12,777 nt of DNA, taken from NCBI GenBank assembly GCA_003488105.1, contig DNMS01000415.1:1930-14706 (forward strand), in the 5' to 3' direction. Both the position numbers and the translations under genes were made by a program. How positions within the stretch are numbered: position 1 is the stretch's first letter; every line of letters begins with the position of its first letter. The notes beneath the pieces were generated by a model. The model did no database searches. It saw nothing but the letters and a program-made list of their open reading frames with translations, and was not told the DNA's origin. The DNA is from Rhodospirillaceae bacterium (GTDB taxonomy: Bacteria > Pseudomonadota > Alphaproteobacteria > Rhodospirillales_A > Casp-alpha2). Shown piece after piece: positions 1 through 6,264 of this stretch.

Positions 1-254
1 AGCTGGACCACCATGTCGCCGGAAAGGTTGGCGCCATCGGCGGAAGCGAGCTGCGGCGGCGGGGCCTGCTCGTAATAGTTCTCGACCGTGACCTTCGACC
101 CGTCGGGGAAGGTCAGCACAAGGTCGGAACCATCGACCGCGAATTCGGCTTCGGATACGGAAAGACCCTCGGGCAGGGTCAAGACATCAGCGCCAGACGC
201 CGACAGGGTGTGGGTCTGGGGGGTGCCACCAGGGGTCTGGGTGGTCTCGGCCAT
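1..254 (-). CDS. N-terminal part of a probable large secreted/surface repeat protein (partial)
   Basis: The gene starts at the ATG at 254 and runs off the left edge, leaving 84 codons. An AGGAG ribosome-binding site (264-268) lies 9 bases upstream of the start. The visible protein begins MAETTQTPGG. It is acidic, rich in Ser, Thr and Ala, and has no cleavable signal peptide. It contains a segment of the form DGSDLVLTFPDG followed by VTVENYYEQAPPP and a Gly/Ser/Asp stretch. From memory, this resembles the prefix region of alphaproteobacterial FecR-domain or Bap/RTX-like large proteins exported by type I secretion, which also lack an N-terminal signal. The match is by pattern only. It stands alone, with its own promoter region at 255-427. 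The family call is moderately likely; that a real gene starts here is very likely. Confidence 0.6.
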   Translation of the reverse strand, partial: MAETTQTPGGTPQTHTLSASGADVLTLPEGLSVSEAEFAVDGSDLVLTFPDGSKVTVENYYEQAPPPQLASADGANLSGDMVVQ

Positions 255-263
255 TTTGTCGAA

Positions 264-268
264 CTCCT
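264..268 (-). promoter_or_regulatory. Shine-Dalgarno AGGAG that fixes the start of the surface-protein gene
   Basis: On the minus strand AGGAG sits 9 bases before the ATG at 254. It is the strongest ribosome-binding site in the window and supports this start. It is separated by only four bases from the leader hairpin at 273-295. Confidence 0.7.
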
Positions 269-272
269 AACG

Positions 273-295
273 GATGGCTGCTCCAACATGCCATC
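273..295 (-). promoter_or_regulatory. Leader hairpin just upstream of the Shine-Dalgarno
   Basis: A perfect 6-bp inverted repeat (GATGGC at 273-278, GCCATC at 290-295) encloses an 11-base loop. In the minus-strand transcript it ends four bases before AGGAG. It could influence ribosome access. A 6-bp stem can also occur by chance. Confidence 0.3.
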
Positions 296-333
296 ACGGA
301 GCCCAAGTCGTTGTTGTTTTTCTTTTTATTTGT

Positions 334-351
334 AAGCGTAGATATACGCTT
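334..351. promoter_or_regulatory. Perfect palindrome over the -10 box (possible operator)
   Basis: AAGCGTAGATATACGCTT is a perfect 7-bp dyad with a 4-base centre. It covers the proposed -10 element (341-346) and the expected transcription start of the surface-protein gene. No T-run follows it on either strand, so it is not a terminator. Its position would suit a repressor. The regulator is unknown. Confidence 0.45.
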
Positions 352-369
352 CAGGCAGGGTTATGTCAA
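341..369 (-). promoter_or_regulatory. Sigma70-like promoter for the surface-protein gene
   Basis: On the minus strand a perfect TTGACA (-35, 364-369) is followed after exactly 17 bases by TATATC (-10, 341-346). The expected start of transcription is near 334, giving a leader of about 80 bases, the first part very A-rich (311-333). The -35 box lies in the loop of a short GGGTT/AACCC inverted repeat (358-362, 370-374). Confidence 0.55.
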
Positions 370-386
370 AACCCCGATGAACCGGC

Positions 387-402
387 TGTGATACTCATCA
401 CA
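387..402. promoter_or_regulatory. CRP-like binding site
   Basis: TGTGATACTCATCACA matches the CRP consensus halves TGTGA-N6-TCACA exactly. Its centre (394.5) is about 60-61 bases upstream of the predicted start near 334. That is the classical class I activator position on the same face of the helix. An alternative reading is a small hairpin after the soeC-like stop codon at 428, but no T-run follows directly. Confidence 0.5.
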
Positions 403-427
403 CCCCATCCAAATTCCCAACCCGGGG

Positions 428-1375
428 TCAAGCGCGGTCGGCGCCGTAATAAAGCGTCACCACATGGCGCGCTTCGGCGAAGAACAGCCAGCGTTCGACC
501 AGCGTGCCCGCCGTCGCCAGCGCGGCGCCCAGAAGCGCCAAGCCCCCCTCGCCCGGCCCCTGTACGTTGAGCCCGACGCCCACGGCGCAAATCGCCGCCA
601 GATAGCCGCCGATCAGGGCGATGCGGCGCAACTTCACGGCATGCTTGCGGGCAACCCGGTAACCCATTTCATTAAGCAGGTAGTTTTGTTCCGTATGCGG
701 GCCTTCCAGATAACGGACCTTGCCCAAAGCGCCCAAGCCTGTGGCGCTTTCCGGCGTCGCGGCGTGGCGCGTCCGGTCGATAAACCGCCAGTAGAAGACC
801 TTGAGTGCCGCCGCCGCCAGCAGGCCCCACATGGACGCGACCGCGACCAGATAACTTTCCGCGCCGAACAGGGCCAGAAGCGCGTTCAGCCAGACCAGCC
901 CCGTGGCCAGCCCCAGCAGCAAATACGAAGGGACTACCCAGCCGTTCGACCATTGATGGATGGTGGCCAGCGAGCGGTAGATCATCGCCGTGCAATAGAT
1001 GGTAACCAGCGCCATGACCGCGGATGCAATGCCCGCGGCGGGGCCCCAGACACCAAAACGATCCGGCCACATCCAGACGGCGGCCAGGGCCACCGCGGGA
1101 CCGTAGGCCAGGACGGAAGCCACGCCTTCGCGGGACAGCCAGCTTGTGCGCCATTGGCTGAAGGCCCGCCAAGCGCGTTCCGGATGGCCCAGGTGGAAGG
1201 TCGAGGACAGCAACCCCGCCGTCACCGCGGCAAGCGCCAGGATGATGGCGGTCAGCCCGAACAGGCGATCGGCGGGCAGCAGACCAGCCGCGCCCAATGC
1301 CCCCACAAGCGCCAGCAGGCCGTAGCCCGCGCCGGAGGAAACCGTGAAGAAGATGACCGAAAATGCCGGATGCAT
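428..1375 (-). CDS. soeC: DmsC/NrfD-type membrane anchor of a molybdoenzyme (SoeC-like)
   Basis: This encodes 315 residues starting MHPAFSVIFF, a typical DmsC-family beginning. I chose the ATG at 1375 because the upstream extension in the same frame overlaps the preceding ferredoxin gene and does not look like protein. A weak purine-rich ribosome site (AAAGAGAA) precedes it. About eight hydrophobic segments are visible. After the second comes the DmsC signature STFHLGHPERAW...SWLSREG. The protein should sit in the inner membrane, bind quinone and receive electrons from the ferredoxin subunit. It is the last gene of the operon, 28 bases after soeB. The anchor family is clear. The specific name soeC depends on the complex being a sulfite dehydrogenase; DMSO, polysulfide or tetrathionate reductase anchors look similar. 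Confidence 0.75.
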   Translation of the reverse strand: MHPAFSVIFFTVSSGAGYGLLALVGALGAAGLLPADRLFGLTAIILALAAVTAGLLSSTFHLGHPERAWRAFSQWRTSWLSREGVASVLAYGPAVALAAVWMWPDRFGVWGPAAGIASAVMALVTIYCTAMIYRSLATIHQWSNGWVVPSYLLLGLATGLVWLNALLALFGAESYLVAVASMWGLLAAAALKVFYWRFIDRTRHAATPESATGLGALGKVRYLEGPHTEQNYLLNEMGYRVARKHAVKLRRIALIGGYLAAICAVGVGLNVQGPGEGGLALLGAALATAGTLVERWLFFAEARHVVTLYYGADRA

Positions 1376-1403
1376 GACGCGCGTTCTCTTTGATTCTTTT
1401 GCG

Positions 1404-2147
1404 TTAGCGGGACAGGACCTTGTCGACCCAGCGCAGGATGGGGTTTTCGGGTCCGGGCTCGGCGGCCAGGTCCGTCGCCCCACCCGGCGCCGCATCGGCG
1501 CGGCGGGGCCGCGGCGGCAGGTATTTGTTGGTCGGCTTGTAGCCCATTTCCGGCATCAGGTCGTAGCCGCCCCGCGCCGCGACCAGCTTGGACACGTCGG
1601 AATTGGGATCGCCTAAATCACCGAAATGCCGCGCACTGGCCGGGCAGGTCGACACGCAAGCCGGCACCCGTTCCCGTTGCGGAATGTTTTCATTGTAGAT
1701 GCGGTCGATGCACAGCGTGCACTTCTTCATCACCCCGGCGTCGGAATCGTATTCGCGGGCGCCGTAAGGGCAGGCCCAGGAACATAGCTTGCAGCCGATG
1801 CACTTGGTTTCATCGACCAGCACGATGCCGTCGGCGCCGCGCTTGAAACTGGCCCCCGTCGGGCACACGGTGACACAAGCCGCGTCCTCGCAATGCAGGC
1901 AGGATTTCGGGAAGTGCACGGTCTGGTTCGGCTTGCCGTCCGAACGCTGGGTCTCAAAGGAATGAATTCGGTTGAACCACACACCCTGCTGCTTGGCGCC
2001 GTAGGGCGACAGGTCCGTGAGCGGCGCCATATGGCCGCCCGTGTTCCATTCCTTACAGTTAACGGCGCAGGCATGGCAGCCGACGCAGATGTCCAGGTCG
2101 ATGACCAGGCCCAGCTTCGTTTGTGTTTCGGCGGGAAGGGTCGTCAT
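1404..2147 (-). CDS. soeB: Four-cluster ferredoxin subunit of a molybdoenzyme (SoeB/DmsB-like)
   Basis: This encodes 247 residues. Sixteen cysteines fall in four groups: C21/24/27/31, C83/86/91/95, C116/119/122/126 and C143/146/164/168. That is the full set for four [4Fe-4S] clusters, as in DmsB, PhsB and SoeB. The motifs CVGCHACAVNC and CIGCKLCSWACP are easily seen. There is no Tat or Sec signal. It would carry electrons between the molybdenum subunit and the membrane anchor. The start at 2147 is one base after the stop of the upstream catalytic gene (TGA-A-ATG), which suggests translational coupling, with a GGAGG inside the end of that gene. The C-terminal 50 residues are Pro/Ala/Gly-rich and not part of the core fold. 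The subunit type is certain; the substrate of the complex is inferred. Confidence 0.8.
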   Translation of the reverse strand: MTTLPAETQTKLGLVIDLDICVGCHACAVNCKEWNTGGHMAPLTDLSPYGAKQQGVWFNRIHSFETQRSDGKPNQTVHFPKSCLHCEDAACVTVCPTGASFKRGADGIVLVDETKCIGCKLCSWACPYGAREYDSDAGVMKKCTLCIDRIYNENIPQRERVPACVSTCPASARHFGDLGDPNSDVSKLVAARGGYDLMPEMGYKPTNKYLPPRPRRADAAPGGATDLAAEPGPENPILRWVDKVLSR

Positions 2148-2148
2148 T

Positions 2149-5070
2149 TCAGTGCCCGCCTCCCGGTTTCTTGAAATCCGCACCGTAGCGCAGAATGTCC
2201 GGCCGCTTGCCCAGACCCGGGGGCGGAGTCAGGGGCGCCGGCTTGGGCCAGGTTTCCGCCGCCTCTTCCGGTTTGGCCTTTTCGATGCGCACGCGAAGGT
2301 CGTACCAAGCCGCCTGCCCGGTCACCGGATCCGAATTGGAATATCGATAGCCGGCGCGTTCCGGCAGCAATTCGGAAATGATGTGGTTCAAAAGGAAGCC
2401 CTTGGTCGCCTCGCCGGCGTCCTTGTCCAGGTTCCAGGCCCCGGCCCGCTTGCCGATGGCGTTCCAGGTCCAGACCGTGTGCTTGTTGACCCCGTCCATC
2501 AGCGCCGCCTGGGCCTTGACCCGGCCGTGGTAGCTTTCGATCCACACCCAGTCACCGTCCTCGATCCCGTGCTTGGCGGCCACTTCCATGCCCACGTAAA
2601 GCTTGTTGGACCCAGTGATCTGGCGCAGCCAGGCGTTCTGCGAACCCCAGGAATGGTACATCTGCATGGGCCGTTGGGTCAGCGCGTGCAGCGGGAATTC
2701 GTCCGTATCGATCATCGAGCCCTCGAACGGCGGATACCAGATCGGGATGGGGTCGAAATAGGCGTCGATGCGCGCCCGGTCCTTTTCCGGCGGCTGGTTC
2801 GGGCCGTGGCCGCGGGCGGCCAATCGGAACCGCTGCAAGGGTTCGGAATACAACTGAAACACCACCTGATCGGCATGGCCCATGAATCCGGCTTCGGCGG
2901 CCCACTCCAGATAACCCTTGTTGGCCATCTTGAAATACTGCGCCTCGGGCGGAATTTCGTGGCTGAAGAAACAACCGTTCTCGATGTACTTCTTCAACTG
3001 ATCAGGATTGGGCTCGCCCTTCGCCGTCTTGTCGCCGTCCTTGCCGCGCCAGCCGATCAAGGAACCGATGCCCGGCGCCCGCAAGTGATTGACGATGTAG
3101 TCGGCATAGCCGCCCGGGTACTTGGGCTCGCCATAGGTCTTGACCATGCCCGGCAATCCTAAGCGCACGCCCAGATCCAACAGCACCGTCTGGAATGGCC
3201 GCACGTCACGGTCGGGCTCGATGACCGGCTGACGAATGGCGTCCTGCGCGGCATGAGCCGAGCTGATCGGTCGGTCGAGCAGCGAGATGCAGTCCCAGCG
3301 TTCAAGATAGGTGGTATCGGGCAGGATCAGATCCGCATAGGCGACCATTTCCGAGTAGTAGGCATCGGAATAGATGATGCGGGGGATCTTGTATTCGCCT
3401 GTCTCCTCATTCGTGGCGGTCAGCATTTCCGCCACGCCCGTGGAATTCATGGTCGAATTCCAGCTCATGTTCGCCATGAACATGAACAGGGTATCGATGG
3501 GGTACGGGTCACCGTTGGCTGCGTTGGTGATGACCATATGCATCATGCCGTGGGCCGACAGGGGGTATTCCCAGGAAAACGCCTTGTCGATACGCCGGGG
3601 CGTGCCGTCGGCATTGACGATGAGATCTTCCGGTCCCGTCGGAAAACCCAGCGGCGCTCCCTGCATCGGCAACCCGGCGCCGACCTGGCCCGGCTTGCCC
3701 GTGGGTTTCAGCGGCGGCGGGGCCGGTTTGGGGAACGGCGGCTTGTAGCGGAACCCGCCCGGGCAATCGATGGTGCCCAGGATCATTTGCAGCACGTGCA
3801 GGGCGCGGCAGGTGTGGAAGCCGTTGGAATGGGCCGAGATGCCGCGCATGGCATGGAACGCGACCGGACGGCCGATCATCTTGTCGTGCTTACGCCCGGC
3901 CCAGTCGGTCCAGGGTTGATCGATCTCGATGGTTTCCTCAAAGGCGACCTGGGCCAGTTCGGCGGCGATGCGGCGGATTGTTTCGACCGGAATTCCGGTT
4001 TCCTCGGCCACGGCCTCGGGGGCGTATTTCTTGTCCAGATAGCGTTCGGCCATGATCTGGAACGCCGGCACGGCGCGCCGTCCGTCGGGCAGCGTGACGT
4101 CGGCGACCAGGGCCGGTTTGGTTTCGATGGCATTGGCGTCGGCCATCGCCTTCTTCTCGCCGTCCCAGGCAACGGGCTTGCCGGCATCGTCGCGCACGAA
4201 CAGGCCGTCGTCGGCGGAGCCAGGTGCTTGGATCACCAGCCAATGGGCGTTGGAATAGCGGACCAGATAGTCTTCATCGATCTTGCCGGCGGTCAGCAAT
4301 TGGTGGATCAGCGACATCACGAACAGGCCGTCCGTGCCCGGGCGGATACCGATCCATTCATCGGCGATGGACGAATAGCCCGACCGCACCGGGTTGACGG
4401 AAACGAATTTCGCCCCCCGGTTCTTGATCTTGCTGAGCCCCATCTTGATGGGGTTGGAATCATGGTCTTCGGCGACACCGAACATCATGAAGTACTTGGT
4501 GCGGTCCCAATCGGGTTCGCCGAATTCCCAGAAGCTGCCACCGATGGTGTAAAGCCCGGCCGCCGCCATGTTGACGGAACAAAACCCGCCATGGGCCGCG
4601 AAGTTGGGCGTGCCGAACTGCGATGCCCACCAGCCGGTCAAGGCCTGACTCTGGTCACGGCCGGTGAAAAACGCGAGCTTGCGGGGGTCCGTGGCGCGGA
4701 TGCGCGCCAGCCAGTCGGTCGCCGTCTCCAGCGCCTCTTCCCATTCGATTTCCTTGAATTCACCGGACCCGCGCGGGCCGACGCGCTTCAAGGGCTTGGT
4801 CAGCTTGGCCGGGGAATTCTGGGTCATGATCCCAGCCGAGCCCTTGGCGCAGAGCACGCCCTTGTTGATGGGATGCTCCGGATTGCCCTGGATATACCTG
4901 ATCTGGCCGTTCTTCAGATGCACCTTGATGCCGCAGCGGCAGGCGCACATGTAGCAGGTGGTGCATTTGACTTCGTCGGCGACCTCAGGGGAGGTATCGA
5001 TCGGGCTTTCCGTATGTCCGCTTGAGGTCGTGTGTCCGCCCATGGTCTTTTTATCGTCGTTCGACGCCAT
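2149..5070 (-). CDS. soeA: Molybdopterin oxidoreductase catalytic subunit, probable sulfite dehydrogenase (SoeA-like)
   Basis: This encodes 973 residues from the ATG at 5070, preceded by GAGG at 9 bases; the in-frame extension upstream has no support. Residues 39-74 hold the N-terminal [4Fe-4S] motif C39-x2-C42-x3-C46-x27-C74, followed by the bis-MGD domains. C164, in the motif GGFCSVN, is the likely molybdenum ligand. The C-terminal part has the dinucleotide-binding barrel typical of the DMSO reductase family. No twin-arginine signal is present, so the enzyme should stay in the cytoplasm. That fits SoeABC, the quinone-linked sulfite-oxidising complex described in Allochromatium vinosum, and argues against periplasmic polysulfide or DMSO reductases. 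Its divergent position next to the sulfate-assimilation genes supports a sulfite substrate. Family certain; substrate probable, not proven. Confidence 0.7.
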   Translation of the reverse strand: MASNDDKKTMGGHTTSSGHTESPIDTSPEVADEVKCTTCYMCACRCGIKVHLKNGQIRYIQGNPEHPINKGVLCAKGSAGIMTQNSPAKLTKPLKRVGPRGSGEFKEIEWEEALETATDWLARIRATDPRKLAFFTGRDQSQALTGWWASQFGTPNFAAHGGFCSVNMAAAGLYTIGGSFWEFGEPDWDRTKYFMMFGVAEDHDSNPIKMGLSKIKNRGAKFVSVNPVRSGYSSIADEWIGIRPGTDGLFVMSLIHQLLTAGKIDEDYLVRYSNAHWLVIQAPGSADDGLFVRDDAGKPVAWDGEKKAMADANAIETKPALVADVTLPDGRRAVPAFQIMAERYLDKKYAPEAVAEETGIPVETIRRIAAELAQVAFEETIEIDQPWTDWAGRKHDKMIGRPVAFHAMRGISAHSNGFHTCRALHVLQMILGTIDCPGGFRYKPPFPKPAPPPLKPTGKPGQVGAGLPMQGAPLGFPTGPEDLIVNADGTPRRIDKAFSWEYPLSAHGMMHMVITNAANGDPYPIDTLFMFMANMSWNSTMNSTGVAEMLTATNEETGEYKIPRIIYSDAYYSEMVAYADLILPDTTYLERWDCISLLDRPISSAHAAQDAIRQPVIEPDRDVRPFQTVLLDLGVRLGLPGMVKTYGEPKYPGGYADYIVNHLRAPGIGSLIGWRGKDGDKTAKGEPNPDQLKKYIENGCFFSHEIPPEAQYFKMANKGYLEWAAEAGFMGHADQVVFQLYSEPLQRFRLAARGHGPNQPPEKDRARIDAYFDPIPIWYPPFEGSMIDTDEFPLHALTQRPMQMYHSWGSQNAWLRQITGSNKLYVGMEVAAKHGIEDGDWVWIESYHGRVKAQAALMDGVNKHTVWTWNAIGKRAGAWNLDKDAGEATKGFLLNHIISELLPERAGYRYSNSDPVTGQAAWYDLRVRIEKAKPEEAAETWPKPAPLTPPPGLGKRPDILRYGADFKKPGGGH

Positions 5071-5122
5071 TATTTCCAACCTCGATGGAGGCGCATCGGC
5101 CTCGGCTATTGATCTGGCACGA

Positions 5123-5151
5123 TTGCTAACGGTCCACCCCTGGGCTGTCAA
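5123..5151 (-). promoter_or_regulatory. Candidate sigma70 promoter of the soe-like operon
   Basis: On the minus strand a perfect TTGACA (5146-5151) is followed after 17 bases by TAGCAA (5123-5128), a weak -10 box. Transcription would start near 5115, about 45 bases before the soeA-like ATG. The -35 box is good, the -10 poor. Confidence 0.4.
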
Positions 5152-5159
5152 TCAGCCCA
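5141..5159. promoter_or_regulatory. Dyad overlapping the soe-like -35 box (possible operator)
   Basis: TGGGCTG (5141-5147) and CAGCCCA (5153-5159) form a perfect 7-bp inverted repeat around TCAAT. After one mismatch it extends by CC/GG (5138-5139, 5161-5162). It covers the proposed -35 element, so a bound protein would affect the promoter directly. Confidence 0.4.
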
Positions 5160-5270
5160 TGGACGCCGCGCCCCCCTTGTTTCCAGAAAGACATATTACC
5201 CGCCGCGCAATTCGGATGACGATCCAACCCGGGGAATTAGGTGGGTCCAGGTGGATCGTCGTTGGTTTGC

Positions 5271-5360
5271 ATAAAATTACAAATAATTTTAGTTATATAA
5301 ATTTATTTTACATATTTTTATGAGATTCATATTGATTTCACATTTACAATTGATACAAAT
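5271..5360. promoter_or_regulatory. AT-rich island upstream of cysH
   Basis: By my count 12 of 90 bases are G or C (about 13%), in a GC-rich neighbourhood. It contains TATAAA (5296-5301), two ATTGAT copies 18 bases apart start to start (5331-5336, 5349-5354), and an imperfect dyad (5281-5290 against 5299-5308, 9 of 10 matching). Possible cysH promoters include TTGATT (5332-5337) with TACAAA (5354-5359), spaced 16 bases, but none is decisive. Such islands often bind LysR-type activators or nucleoid proteins. Confidence 0.5.
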
Positions 5361-5361
5361 T

Positions 5362-5378
5362 CCGTCACCCCATGACGG
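5362..5378 (+). promoter_or_regulatory. Hairpin abutting the cysH ribosome site
   Basis: CCGTCA (5362-5367) and TGACGG (5373-5378) form a perfect 6-bp stem with loop CCCCA. It ends one base before the AAGG ribosome site of cysH. If transcribed, it could tune cysH translation. I recognise no known riboswitch class in it. Confidence 0.35.
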
Positions 5379-5391
5379 CAAGGCTTTTCCC

Positions 5392-6159
5392 ATGTCCCCT
5401 TCCACGCCTGTGTTTCCCGAACCGACCACACAGCCCCCCGTCCTTCCGCCGGTGCTGAACATCGATACCCTGGACCGGCTGTTGGCCCCTCTCAATACGG
5501 AACAGCTGCTGCGCCAGGTGCTTTTGGACGCTTTTCCCGACCGCGCCGTGGTCACCACGTCATTCGGCGCCGAATCGGCGGTCCTTCTCGCCCTGATCGC
5601 CGGGATCGACCCGGCGACGCCGGTGGTGTTCCTGGACACGGGCTATCTGTTCGCACAGACCCTGACCTACCGCGACCGCCTGGTTCGCCATCTCGGTCTG
5701 GCGGATGTCCGCACAATCACCCCCGACCCCGACGACCTCGCCCGTGAGGACCCCATGGGCGACCTGCACAAGCATGATCCCGACCGCTGCTGCCGCCTGC
5801 GCAAGGACATCCCGCTGGAGACTGCGCTGGCCGGATTCGATGTGTGGATCTCCGGGCGCAAACGCTTCCACGGCGGGGGCCGCGCGTCCCTGCCCCGGAT
5901 CGAGGTCGACGGACGTTACCTGAAGGTCAATCCGCTCGCCGATTGGAGCGAAGCCGCCATCGCCAGCGCCTTCGCCGAGACCGGCCTGCCGCCACATCCC
6001 CTGGTCGAACACGGCTTCACGTCGATCGGCTGCTTTCCCTGCACGGTACCATCCGGAAGCGGCGGCTATTCGCGCGCCGGCAGATGGGCCGACAGCAACA
6101 AGAGCGAGTGCGGCATCCATATGTCCAAGAACAACCGGGACTTATCCAAATTGCCGTAA
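5392..6159 (+). CDS. cysH: Assimilatory APS reductase (adenylylsulfate reductase, thioredoxin-dependent)
   Basis: This encodes 255 residues from the ATG at 5392, which has AAGG 8 bases upstream. An in-frame ATG at 5320 lies in the AT-rich promoter island without a ribosome site and was not chosen. The enzyme reduces adenosine 5'-phosphosulfate to sulfite and AMP in the cytoplasm. Visible signatures are the nucleotide-binding loop TTSFGAESAVLL, the pair C133-C134 (CCRLRKDIPL), C214-x2-C217 (GCFPCT) and the catalytic C240 in ECGIH. The CC and CXXC pairs bind a [4Fe-4S] cluster and mark the APS-using type; PAPS-using enzymes of the E. coli kind lack them. The first 20 or so residues are Pro-rich and probably disordered. 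It is the first gene of a cysH-cysD-cysNC operon, divergent from the soe-like genes. Confidence 0.92.
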   Translation: MSPSTPVFPEPTTQPPVLPPVLNIDTLDRLLAPLNTEQLLRQVLLDAFPDRAVVTTSFGAESAVLLALIAGIDPATPVVFLDTGYLFAQTLTYRDRLVRHLGLADVRTITPDPDDLAREDPMGDLHKHDPDRCCRLRKDIPLETALAGFDVWISGRKRFHGGGRASLPRIEVDGRYLKVNPLADWSEAAIASAFAETGLPPHPLVEHGFTSIGCFPCTVPSGSGGYSRAGRWADSNKSECGIHMSKNNRDLSKLP

Positions 6160-6162
6160 AAA

Positions 6163-6177
6163 GCCGGAAATTTCGGC
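6163..6177 (+). repeat. Near-perfect palindrome after the cysH stop
   Basis: GCCG-g-AAATTT-CGGC is a 14-base palindrome with one extra G, starting three bases after the cysH stop codon. It could be a weak attenuator or RNA-processing hairpin in the 105-base gap before cysD. There is no T-run, so it is not a proper terminator. Confidence 0.25.
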
Positions 6178-6264
6178 GTTCTTAACCTTTCAAATTTATG
6201 CTGCATGCCCGCAACACCGTGCGATTTGGCCAATTGCGACACACGACCGAAAAGACACACGACA

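Larger units (their letters stand above)
5071..5391. other. Divergent control region between the soe-like and cys operons
   Basis: These 321 bases hold no convincing gene. The half near soeA (5071-5270) is GC-rich and carries a promoter candidate and a dyad. The half near cysH (5271-5360) is extremely AT-rich. The last 30 bases form the cysH leader with a small hairpin and an AAGG ribosome site (5380-5383). Because the two operons share this region, a common regulator such as a LysR-type CysB-like protein is plausible, but no exact site can be named. Confidence 0.7.

Noticed and set aside
334..351. Intrinsic terminator for the soe-like operon
   Set aside because: The hairpin has no T-run on the minus strand (A-rich instead) and overlaps a good promoter for the next gene.
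464..1393. Plus-strand open frame (309 codons) opposite the membrane anchor gene
   Set aside because: Same reason: reversed membrane-protein codons, no motif, no ribosome site.
1376..1495. 40-residue N-terminal extension of the membrane anchor
   Set aside because: The extension overlaps the ferredoxin gene and is Arg/Pro/Ser-rich. MHPAF at 1375 is the typical DmsC-family start.
3253..5025. Long plus-strand open frame (590 codons) opposite the molybdoenzyme gene
   Set aside because: It is a GC-rich antisense shadow with no recognisable motif. The minus-strand frame has clear catalytic motifs.
5320..5391. 24-residue N-terminal extension of cysH
   Set aside because: It falls in the AT-rich promoter island and the leader hairpin, without a ribosome site.
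5271..5391. SAM or other known riboswitch before cysH
   Set aside because: I could not find the conserved cores of the classes I know; only a 6-bp hairpin is visible.
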